Position numbers and translations under genes: made by a program. Shown here in pieces: positions 53,013-64,000 of a stretch of DNA of 64,000 bases. Each line of letters begins with the position of its first letter. The first letter of the stretch is position 1. Source of the DNA: Ottelia alismoides (taxonomy: Eukaryota > Streptophyta > Magnoliopsida > Alismatales > Hydrocharitaceae); assembly GCA_037367405.1 (NCBI GenBank), contig JAZKJV010005547.1, positions 594,612 to 658,611 on the forward strand, in the 5' to 3' direction. The notes under the pieces were generated by a model that was not told where the DNA came from, made no database searches, and saw nothing but the letters and a program-made list of their open reading frames with translations.

Positions 53013-53970
53013 GCACCCTACAAGATAATGAATAAATACTCGGGATAGAGAAGGAGGAGATGAATGAGTACATCATCGAGCTGAGGAGGAGATGGCCAGA
53101 GTACGAGGTGACGCTGATGTGCGTTGGGTGGACGAGCTACGCGAGGTAGCAGATTATCAACTTCCTCATTTACTGCAATGGAAAAACTATTTTTTTTAAA
53201 TTTATTGATGCATATGAACATGTGAAGGATCACAAGTACATATTGAAGTTGATGAAGGACATCATCAAAGATGTTGGAAAAGAGAACATTGTCTAGATTG
53301 TCACGAATAACGGCAACAACTCAAGAAAATGGGAGAAACAATAATGAAGTCTAGCAGCTACGTCATTTTTTGGTCATCATGTTCTGCACATTGTATTGAT
53401 TTAATTCTAAAAGACTTCAGCAAGAGGAATCTCGTCTCAAGTGTGGTGGAGCAAGCGGACGATCATCACATTCATTTACAATCATTCCAAAGCATGTGAT
53501 TTGATGAGGCAGATGTGCAACGGTGAACTGGTGAGACCTAGCATCACACACTTTGCAACCAATTTATAACATTGCAAAACCTTAAACAACACAAGACAAA
53601 TTGAAGATCATGTATTGCCAAAGTGAATGGTTTGAGATACCTAAAGCTCAGAATGAAGGATAAAAAGTGGAGACATTGATCAATGATCTCCACTTTTGGG
53701 ATGACCTGACTCGGGACATGAAGATCATGGATCCGGTTGTTTCTGCATTGTGGATCGTAGACGACGATAAGAAGCCCACCATGGGAGTGATCTACGAGGC
53801 AATGCGTTTCATGAGAGAGAAGGTCAGAGAAGTAGTTAGAAAAGGACTCAAAGCATGGTATTGGTTGGACATCACAGACGAGCGTTGGTCTAAGATGCTC
53901 TCACATTCTCTTCACAAAGGCTCGTATGTATTATGTAATAACCTAATTTACTTTTCATTTTTATAGCACT
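53013..53970 (+). pseudogene. hAT transposase, core domain
   Basis: Homology resumes near 53013 (PYKIMNKY) and is clear from 53055: MNEYIIELRRRWPEYEVTLM, then QIINFLIYCNGKTIFFKFID, DHKYILKLMKDIIKDVGKEN and HCIDLILKDFSKRNLVSSVV, the DUF659-like RNase-H-fold part of hAT proteins. TAG stops lie in frame at 53147 and 53294. Where relatives read VQIVTDN the sequence is V-stop-IVTNN. The segment 53667-53966 continues with LINDLHFWDDLTRDMKIMDP and KKPTMGVIYEAMRFMREKVR. Stops and frame changes near 53330 and 53450 break the protein. Confidence 0.87.
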
Positions 53971-54406
53971 TTAGAATCTGAGAATTGTGCTTGTTTGTGT
54001 ACATGTTATTACTTCAATCCTAAGTACCAGTATAAGAATAGTCTTGGTATAAATACTGACCTTCTAGCAGTTGTACAAATTGTGGTGGAAAAGCTCGTCA
54101 ATGACGAGAAGACACAAACCTTGTGCATGAACAAGATAATTTTGATTTTGGAGCTAGATTGGGACTTACAAAACATTCTTTAAGAGTATTATGTAATAAT
54201 TTATGACTTCAACCTATATGCAAAGTGAAGTACTTCAGGGATGCCTTGGGTTCCTTTGATAGAATTACTGTGGTAAATGGATGGGACAATACTCTTCCTT
54301 GTAAGGACGAAGACAAATAAGTCCATTTAATGTGTAGTGATATATTACTATTATTGATTTATCTCCTTTTCGATTTTCTGCAGTCGAATGGTAGTTACTG
54401 TACGGG

Positions 54407-55812
54407 ATGGAAGCTCCCCATCTACGGAAAGTGGCAGTGAAAGTGTTGTCTCAAACCGTATTTGCCAGTGGCTATGAAAGGAGCTGGAGCACATTCAACT
54501 TGATCCATTCGAAGAGACGGAACAAGTTGGGAGAACAGAAGATCTATGATCTTGTCTACACTCACTATAACTTGATGCTGAAGATGAAACATGTAAGGGA
54601 GGGCCAGGGCAAAGAAGACTACACAGAATCTATTGATCTTGCATATTTTCAAGATGTATGATGACGATGCTAATGAAGATGTTCTCTAGAGGTTGATGGA
54701 TTCCAATGGTGCTCCCGTTCTTGATCAATCGGGTGGAAGAGCGAATGAGAATATAATCCAGCAAATGAGAGCAGTTTTAGGTGACTATCTAGCTGGATTC
54801 GGGTAGATTATGTACCCTCTTGGAGGGTTGGAGGCCGAGGTTGATGCAGTTGTTGATGAAATTCTCTCCACTAGTTTCAAATCCAAGTCAAAGGATGACA
54901 ATGGAGAGGATAATGATGTTGTTGTTGACGGTCGTGGTGAATCTGGTGATGGGGAAACATATTCAGGGGGTCAGTAGGGGTGGTTGTGGACCACAAGATA
55001 CGAGATTCGAGTAAGGGCTCCATGCGGGACGTGAATATATGGAGCGACAGAGGAACAAACATGGACAGTTTGTTTTAAGTCCAAGTCTGGGACCTATGGA
55101 TTTCGATGCATAAAGTCGTGGTCATCATCCTACCGACAACTACATGGATGATTTGATACCATATATAGGTTCCTTAGTTGCATGAATATTGGCAACCATA
55201 TCGTGGAGGAACACCAAATCCCCTAGGCAGATACAGATCAACACACGATGAGAGATCATTTGGCATCTTCCCAAAATTCTTTCATGCTCCTCCTTCAGGA
55301 TCTCCTCCTCCTCCTCCTCAGGCGTATACTCCTCCATCATATGTTTCAATAGGTATGGAGGATATAACAACTACATCGATGAGAACTACCAAGGTATCCA
55401 ACCTGAGCAGAGCCGGGGCAACTTCTATGGTGGTGACTGCTATGATTTCTTTCCTGAGTACATGCCAGTGCATCCTCCTCCTACTCTTCTGTAGAGATCT
55501 TCTCCTACTCCGTCATCGTCGTCCCGATGATCTCAAACCAGTACTTCGCAGCCTCATCATGCCACTCATGATATCGGATCTAGTGCCACTTATCCTCCTC
55601 TCGGGATACTCATAGACGTCGATGACCACTAATACATGCAGTATGTGATGGATTGCAAGGCCTTGTACTCCTCGTACATGACACGGGAGAACTACTACGA
55701 GTACACTGATTCTGCGATGTGTTATGATAGACAAACAAATAAGGGGGTGATTCGGATCCACTGTAGAACTATTGGTTCTGGACTGAACTCATCCACATGT
55801 AATATCTTTTAA
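54407..55812 (+). pseudogene. hAT transposase, C-terminal dimerisation domain and tail
   Basis: The dimerisation domain is intact in one frame (54407-54661): AVKVLSQTVFASGYERSWST, FNLIHSKRRNKLGEQKIYDL and VYTHYNLMLKMKHVREGQGK. The reading then continues in another frame through acidic, Gly- and Tyr-rich tail sequence (DAVVDEILSTSFKSKSKDDN) with several stops, to 55636-55812 (YVMDCKALYSSYMTRENYYE). Such a low-complexity tail is seen in some plant hAT proteins. The last 400 bp belong to the tandemly duplicated block and recur at 59468-59830. No terminal repeat of the element was recognised downstream. Confidence 0.82.
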
Positions 55813-58800
55813 TCTTTTATTGCATTAATTAGTAATGTGTATGTTCTTATTTAGGCTACGTGAATATATGTCTTTTCACTTGTTGTAAGATTGTTAATAT
55901 GTTATTAAGTATTAAATATTAACAACATATATTCGATATGATAGATATGTGTGACATACCATCATAGTCATAGATGATCGATATGTGTGCTACAAGCTTA
56001 TAAGTGTATATCTATTGTTTCACTATTTGAAAAAATTAGATGAACTCCATTTGCAATATCTAACATATTGTACAATATGATAAATACGACCTATATGATC
56101 GATTTGCACGATATATGAGTGATATGTGTAACATAATTTTGTATTTATATGTTAATTATTATTCCAATAACTTGGAAGATCTAAATTTACAAAAAAAACT
56201 GAAAAAATATGACCTTTTGAGCCATTTCCAACATTTCCACCGAAATCTTTGAATTTTCAACGAAATTTCAGTATATATGGTCACCGATATGAAATTGAAA
56301 TCGAGATTTCGAACCTTGATTCTACTTATTTTTAGTGTTTTGAATTGATTATATGGATCAATAACGGATAGTTTGCAGTAAATGCTTTGTAAAATTAAGA
56401 TTTTGCAATGGCTTTAACACTGAAAAGTGAGAGAGAAAGCGCAACCCTAAGGAGAGGGGACAATCTTAGATCATAGTTGGAAAGAGCAGCAAGCGTTTCG
56501 AACTCTCGTGCATCGAGCACACAAGGCCGCGAATCCTAGTTCAAGTCGTATCGTGTCAAATATATAGTGCACCGGTTAGAGCGGTTGCGACTCAAATTTA
56601 ATATCAATATCCATTGCAAATATTTCGATTTTGAGATTGTTTTTACACAAAGTGCAATCTAAATGCTGGAATGAACACAAGAAGAACATGGTACTATATA
56701 GTTTATGTATGTTTTAATGAAACTATGAGAATTTATAACACCTTAAAAATAATCAATAATTAATGCACACATAAGGATGTAATAGATAATATAAGGTAAG
56801 GAATGCAATTTGAAAATTAACATTTAAAAAAATTGCATGGTTGTCATTGAGTCTGACGATTTTTCTAGGTGATTGCTCGAGCAATGACGAAGAGATATAT
56901 GGTGGTCAGAGGAGTCATGACCCTCCACCCAACATTTACTCTATCTTGATCTCACACTTTAATAAAATCCACAAATTCATGTATTTATAAAATATAAAAG
57001 AAAGTTACTATAAATTGATTGTTAGCCCTTGATTTTTAAAAATTCTATGTATATATCATAGCCATGAGTCTCTTCTCCCTTCACCCTTGGATTTCTTCAC
57101 AAGAAAAGATGTATGAAACTATAAAAATGTAGTCTATTACAACAAATAAAAGAAATAATTTGTAAATATGCAGTTATTTATTTTCTCTATCTTTTTTTGA
57201 TAAAGCATGCCCTTATTTTTCATATTATGTGACATATATTGCCTATTGAACAAAAAATATTTGGACATAAAATTATATAATTATCTATGTCTGCATCAAA
57301 GAATATAAATGTACAACTTTACAACTTGTAAGGTGAAGATGGCTATTATACATGTTAAAACACCATCCTTTTTCTTTTATTCTATATAATTATTTAGAAT
57401 AATTCAATTCAGGATGTGCAAAGTCTTTATTTTTTGATAAGATATTTTCATAAAGGCTTTCCAAATAACTGTAAGTTTAATTAATTTAACAACTTAGTGA
57501 TTGTATCGTACTGTGTTAATTTAAGTTTGATTGTTGCTAAAAATAACAAAATGTCCTTAATTTAAAAAATCATGAGTTAATTGTTGTGATAAAGATGTAC
57601 CATAATCTTCTAAAGTTGTCCACCCATTTCAAAGGATGTTATAGTTTCTATCATTGATTTATGATATACATGTGGAAAAGATTTCTAAATAAGAGAAAAA
57701 TGAAGACAATGTTTAGTATTACACTGTTTGCGACATGAAATTATGATGTCAAAATCGAGAGTATCATTCTAATGAGTGAGATAATATTTGGCATGTATAT
57801 ATTAAAAGAAGACCAAATCAACATTATCTATCTAACAAGCATGCATATGGTCATGAAGATCATTAATATTGATTCCAGTCTTCTGATTTCAAATAAAGAC
57901 ATCATGATTATAATATCGTGTAACCAACAATGTTGTATTTTTTTCATCATTTTTTTAGCAAAAAAATGATTGAATATATTTAATCAAATATATAATATTT
58001 AATGATTTTTAAAAGTTTGAAAAAATAGGAGAAATAGTGCAATTTTGCATCATGTTGGGAAACATGTGAAGAAATACTAGAGAGGGGATGAGTAGCGATT
58101 ATGTGGAATATGATCAAATTTAAAGATATATTATTTCAACAAGCAAAACATAGCAAGCAAACCACAATAAACAAAATTTATACAAGATTCCTTTATAGTG
58201 TTACATATTGTAGTTGAGATTTTACGTATCAGAGGCTTACAAACACTCACCAAAAGAACTACTTTTAGTGTAGCCCACACTGTTTATAAAGCATACAACT
58301 TATTAGATTATCTTCTACACAAGAAGAAAAACTTTCATGGCAATACCTCAAGGTACATAATCTTAATTGAATTTATCTTATACACAAGAATAAAAGATTT
58401 CACATATAATGTCTCAAGATACACATCATTAACCAAATTGGCTTGTATACAAGAACAAAGTTTTCACATAAATACTGAAGGTACGAAACTCACCAAGGGT
58501 TTATCGTTTATTTGACAAGAAAGGCTTTTGCATAAAATGCCTCTTAGCCAAGAATAAAGATAAGATATACTTATTTAATAAAACCTTTGAAACATGTAAG
58601 ATGTAATTCAAACTAATAATGCGTTGGAATGGAAAGGCTTTAGAAGAGGGTAAAGTTGTGAGTCATGAAGAATCAAGAGCGCTTGATAAGTTATATTTTC
58701 TTTTAAGCATAATATTTTTTTCACAAGAATAAAGATAGTTGTTGTAATGAGTGAAGAACTTGCTCTTGATGTGTGTTGAAATTTTAGAGGGTAGGATCCT

Positions 58801-59453
58801 TTTATAGGCTTAAAGGAGTCATAAGAATAGGGGAATTAAAAATTTCACTTAAAATGATTGAAAGAACACTTTATTTCTCTAGTGTACCGATTTATAAAGG
58901 TGTAGGCACATTCAGGGCAAAAATACACTTGAAAAGATGTTCAGCGTTTAGTGTATACTGGGATACCAATGGTGTATTGGTGCAACGATGATTACAAGAA
59001 TAGGCTCATTATAAAAACTAAATTCAAATGTCCAACAATCAGATTTAATTATACCGGTGTACATGGATATGTACCAGTAAAACAATAAGTATGATAACTT
59101 GGAGTTGAACTTCTCAAGGCATGTATTGGTGTATAAAAAGTGTACCAGTGCACATAGTTGACTCTGTATCTGTGCATGTGGGCTTGTACGAGAGCAATAA
59201 TAAGTGAAAGTATGAAACACTTATTGCATTCAAGCTTATACCCTTGTACATGCATATGTATTGGCATTACGATGAGTGAAAAATGTGTATGAGGTATGTG
59301 TTGTGTTTCAAATCTTTTTACAACATACAAATATATTTTTGTTGGTATTATAAACTGACCTTGATAAACAAAAAAAGGTGCAATTTTCGATGATGCTTTG
59401 TTTCTAGCAACAACATCAGTAGCTTGTGCACATCAGCTACTTTGACTCTGAGC
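55408..59453 (+). repeat. Tandem 4-kb block, copy 1
   Basis: Begins in the hAT tail (GAGCAGAGCCGGGGCAACTT) and runs through AT-rich non-coding sequence to CTACTTTGACTCTG. Matches 59468-63487 along its whole length with scattered substitutions and short indels. Near the right end (58930-59310) the words TGTACCAGTGCA, GTACATGGATATGTACC and GTGTATTGGTGCAACGATGA recur as an irregular minisatellite. The part around 58130-58560 has ACAAGAA/TCACATA words in loose repetition. I see no gene apart from the hAT tail. Confidence 0.88.
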
Positions 59454-59467
59454 AGAGCCATGGCAAC

Positions 59468-59830
59468 TTGAGCAGAGCCAGGGCCAGGGCAGCTTCTTTG
59501 TCGGTGACAGTTATGGTTTCTTTCCTGAGTACACGCCAGTGCGTCCTCCCTCCTACTCTTATGTAGAGATCTTCTCCTACTATGTCATCGTCGTCCCGAT
59601 GATTCTCAAGCCAGTACTTTGCAGCTTCATCATGCCACTCATGATATCGGATCTAGTGCTACTTATCCTCCTCTCGGGATACTCATAGACGTCGATGACC
59701 AATAATACGTGCAGTATGTGATGGATTGCAAGGCCTTGTACTCCTCATACATGACATGGAGAACTACTACGAGTACATTGGTTCTGCGATGTGTTAGGAT
59801 AGACAACAAGAAGGGGGTGATTCAGATCCA
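59468..59830 (+). pseudogene. Second copy of the hAT transposase tail
   Basis: Repeats the end of the hAT gene (compare 55408-55770), including the YVMDCKALYSSYMT stretch. The run ATGACATGGAGAAC lacks one base relative to ATGACACGGGAGAAC in copy 1, which shifts the frame. It has no upstream gene body and is a by-product of the tandem duplication. Confidence 0.75.
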
Positions 59831-62800
59831 CTGCAAACTTTTTATTGCATTAATCATTAATGTGTATGTTTTTATTTAGGCTACGTGAATATATGTCTTT
59901 TCACTTGTTGTAAGATTGTTAATATGTTATTAAGTATTAAGTATTAACAACATATAATTCGATATGATTAGATATGTGTCGCATACCATGATAGTCATAG
60001 ATGATCGATATGTGTGCTACAAGCCTATAAGTGTATATCTATTGTTTCCACTGTTTGAAAAACTTAGATTAACTCCATTTGCAATATCTAACCATATTGT
60101 ACAATATGACAAATACGACTGATATGATCGATTTGTACGATATATGAGTGATATGTGTGACATAATTTTGTATTTATATGTTATTTATTATTCTAATAAC
60201 TTGAAAGATCTAATTTACAAAAAAAACTGAAAAATATGACCTTTTGAGCCATTTCCAACATTTCCACGAAATCTTTGAATTTCAACAAAATTTCAGTATA
60301 TATGGTCACCGAAATGAAATCGAAATCGAGATTTCGAACCTTGATTCAACTTATTTTTAGGTGTTTGCATTGATTATATGGATCAATAACGGTAGTTTGC
60401 AATATTGCATTTTGTACGGGAATGCTTTGTAAAATTAAGATTTTGCAATGGCTTTAAACACTGAAAAGTGAGAGAGAAAGCGCAACCCTAAGGAGAGAGA
60501 ACAATCTCAGATCTAGTTGGAAAGAGCAGCAAGCATTTCGAAGTCTCGTGCATCAAGCACACAAGGCCGCTAATCCTAGTTCAAGGCGTATCGTGCCAAA
60601 TATATAGCGCACCTGTTAGAGCGGTTGCGGCTCAAATTTAATATCAATATCCCTTGCAAATATTTCGATTTTGAGATTGTTTTTACACAAAGTGCAATCT
60701 AAATGCTGAATGAACACAAGAAGAACATGGTACTATATAGTTTATGTATGTTTTAATGAAACTATGAGAATTTATAACATCTTAAAAATAATCAATAATT
60801 AATGCACACATAAGGATGCAATAGATAATATAAGGTAAGGAATGCAATTTGAAAATTAGCATTTAAAAAATTGCATGGTTGTCATTGAGTCTGACAATTT
60901 TTCTAGGTAATTGCTCGAGCAACGACGAAGAGATATATGGTGGTCAGAGAGGAGTCATGACCCTCTACGCAACATTTACTCTATCTTGATCTCACACTTT
61001 AATTAAAATCCAGAAATTCATGTATTTATAAAATACAAAAGAAAGTTACTATAAATTGATTGTTAGCCCTTGATTTTTAAAAATCTATGTATATATTATA
61101 GCCATGAGTCTCTTCCTCCCTTGACCTTGGATTTCTTCACAAGAAAAGATGTATGAAACTATAAAAAGGTGGTCTATTACAACAAAATAAAAGAAATAAT
61201 TTGTAAATATGTAGTTTATTTGTTTTCTTATCTTTTTTTGATAGTGCATGCCCTTATTTTTTCATATTATGTGACATATATTGCCTATTGAACAAAAATA
61301 TTTGACATAAAATTATATAATATCTAACGTCTGCATCAAAGAATAAATGTACAACTTTAAAACTTGTAAGGTGAAGATTATACATGTTAAAAACACCATC
61401 TTTTTTCTTTTATTCTATATAATTATTAAAAATAATTCAATTCAGGATGTGCAAAAGTCTTTATTTTTGGATAAGATATTTTCATGAAGGCTTTCCAAAT
61501 AATTGTAAGTTTAATTAATTAAACAACTTAGTTATTTATATCATACTATGTTAATTTAAGTTTGGATTGTTGCTAAAAATAACAAAATATCCTTAATTTA
61601 AAAAATCATCAGTTAGTCGTTATGATAAAGATGTACCACAATCTTTTGAAGTTGTCCACCCATTTCAAAGGATGTTATAGTTTCTATCATTGATTTATGA
61701 TATACATGTGGAAAAGAATTCTAAAGAAGAAAAAATGAAGACAATGCATAGTATTACACTGTTTTGCGACATGAAATTATGATGTCAAAATCGAGAGTAT
61801 CATTCTAATGAGTGAGATAATATTTGGCATGTATATATTAAAAGAAGACCAAATCAACATTATCTGTCTAGAGAGCATGCATATGGTCATGAAGATCATT
61901 AATATTGATTCCGGTCTTCTTGATTTCAAATAAAGACATCATGATTATAATATCGTATAACCAACAATGTTGTATTTTTTCATACATCATTTTTTAGCAA
62001 AAAAATGAATTGAATATTTAATCAAATATATTAAATATTTAAAGATTTTTAAAGTTGAAAAAGATTAGGAGAAATAGTGCAGTTTTGCATCATGTTGGGT
62101 AACATGTGAAGAAATATTTAGAGAGGGGATGATGTAGTGATTATGTGGAATATGATCAAAATTTAAAGATATATTATTTCAACAAGCAAAACATAGCAAG
62201 CAAACAACAATAAACAAAATTTCTACAAGTTCTGCCTTTATGGTTACGTACTGTAGTTGAGATTTTGTGTATCAGAGGCTTACAAACACTCACCAAAAGA
62301 ACTACTTTTAGCGTAGCCCGCACTGTTTATAAAGCATACAACTTATCAGATTATCTTCTACAAAAGAAGAAAAACTTTCATGGCATACCTCAAGGTACAT
62401 AGTCTTAATCAAATTTATCTTATACACAAGGATAAATGATTTCACACACTAATGTCTCAAGATACACAACTTTAACCAAATTGGCTTGTATACAAGAACA
62501 AATGTTTTCCACACAAATACTCAAGGTACGAAACCTCACAAGGGTTTATCTTTTATTTGAGAAGAAAGGATTTTACATAAAATTTCTCTTAGCCAAGAAT
62601 AAAGATAAAATATACTTATTCTAATAAAATCTTTGAAACATGTAAAATGCAATTCAAACTGATAATTAGTTGGATCGGAAAGGCTTTGGAAGAGGGCAAA
62701 GTTGTGAGTCACGAAGAATCGAGAACGCTTGCTAAGTTAGATTTTCTTTTGAGTACATAAAATTTTTTCGTAAGAATAAAGATAACTGTAGTAATGAGTA

Positions 62801-63487
62801 AAGAACTTGTGCTCTTGTGTTAAAATTTTAGAGGGTATGATCCTTTTATAGGCTTAAAGGAGTCGTAAGAATAGGAGACATTAAAATATCTCATTCAAAA
62901 ATTGTTTAAAGAATACTTTCTCTCTAGTGTATCGATGCATAAGAGTATGTAGACGCATCAGGGCAAAAGCACACTTGAAAGATGTTCAATGTTTAGTGTA
63001 TACTGGGGTACCAATGGTGTATTAGTGCAACAATGATTACAACAATAGGCTTGCTGAAAAAACTAAATTCGAAAGACCAACCATCAGATTTAATTATACC
63101 AGTGTACATGGACATGTACAAGTGCAACGATAAGTACGAGACTTGGATTGAACTTCTGAAGGCATGTACTGGTGTATAAAGTGCACCGGTGCACATAGTT
63201 GACTTTGTATCTGTGCATGGGCTTGTACCGGAGCAATAATAAGTGAAAGTATGAAACACTTATTGCATTCAAGCTTATACCTTTATACATGCACATGTAT
63301 CGGTATTACGATGAGTAAAAATATGTATGAGTGTGTGTTGTGTCTCAAATTCTTTTACAATATACAAATATATTTTTATTGTATTATAAACTGACTCGAT
63401 AAACAAAAAAAGGTGTAATTTCGATGATGCTTTGTTTCTAGCAACCAACACTCAGTAACTTGTGCACATCATCTACTTTGATTCTGA
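59468..63487 (+). repeat. Tandem 4-kb block, copy 2
   Basis: Direct repeat of 55408-59453. The junction (59453-59495) contains an extra short copy of GAGCAGAGCCATGGCAACTT before the second unit proper, which suggests unequal exchange or replication slippage at this word. The copies are well diverged (changes every few tens of bases), so the duplication is not recent. Confidence 0.88.
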
Positions 63488-64000
63488 TCGTAAGACATTA
63501 CTCTTTCTTCTCTCGATATAGTTTAAATGATGTGTATTTTATATACATCATAATGTCAATATTATAAACCAATTATGTTATTAATCTTCTAAATAACATA
63601 ATTTAGTGCTTTCATTCATTAACCAAACACCTAAGGTCAATGTTTCGAAAAGATCCCATTCTTACCTCAAAATATATCCGGGCGATCTTGCAAAGGTTGT
63701 TGATTTAGGCAAGAAACACAGATATTGTGATAGATTGACTAACATCAAAGAAGGTTGATTGCGATCGATCACGTAAAAAATAGCAATTGTATATTTAAAA
63801 TAGCTAGATTTTCAAGCATGTATCTTTAGAAGACATGATGAGTCTACATATTAAAAAAAATAAGCAATTAATATGAGATGATAATGTCATAGATATTACA
63901 TAATCAAAGATGTTGCAAGTATCATTTTAAACAAGGCACTTAAAAATGCCAAATATATTTTCATAGGTGGTTCTCGTTACTATAATCAAGAAAAAAATAA
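63488..64000. other. Unassigned AT-rich sequence at the right edge
   Basis: I see no gene, repeat or RNA feature here. Confidence 0.5.

Overview
The window is plant nuclear DNA made almost entirely of transposable elements. It holds Athila-type Ty3/Gypsy LTR retrotransposons with a tRNA-Asp primer site, PIF/Harbinger elements with a SANT partner gene, a hAT element with BED and dimerisation domains, and Mutator-type foldback elements with 9-bp target duplications. This mix points to a repeat-rich angiosperm. Some details would suit a non-grass monocot, but I cannot name the species. I found no confident, intact host gene, tRNA or rRNA.

Layout. 1-1190 is unassigned. 1240-5500 is a decayed Harbinger element on the + strand with three genes (SANT, DDE transposase, GRF zinc finger) and a foldback element in its 3' end. 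5500-8950 holds a GGGCC-rich repeat, a possible gene 5' exon, and two Mutator-type elements with 9-bp target duplications; the larger one (7563-8860) is Pack-MULE-like. A second Harbinger on the - strand begins at 8951 and is split by a complete, young, 13.0-kb non-autonomous LTR retrotransposon on the - strand (9270-22292, duplication ATACT). It resumes at 22298 and is cut off at 25318. 25319-44722 is a related autonomous-type Athila-like element (gag, PR, RT, RNase H, IN, all with stops or frameshifts), arranged as partial internal region - LTR - internal - LTR. 44723-48119 is a long direct duplication with a gag fragment between its copies. 49825-55812 is a broken hAT transposase gene interrupted by an LTR-like insertion. 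From 55408 to 63487 a block of about 4 kb that starts in the hAT gene's tail is tandemly duplicated.

How the parts relate. The two retrotransposons share the primer site, a leader block, the polypurine tract (PPT), and a 3' region with a row of hairpins. The 3' arm of each hairpin repeats the PPT core AAGTATAGGGGG. The younger element encodes only one long protein, a retropepsin-like domain with DGG at the active site and an acidic repeat tail. It would depend on a relative such as the second element for reverse transcriptase and integrase. One base pair in a hairpin differs between the two elements on both arms, so pairing is kept. This is the best sign of an uncharacterised, selected structure in the window. 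The LTRs also carry large dyads built around a CACGTG core and around TTGACC/GGTCAA. All ages, packaging roles and regulatory roles given below are inference.
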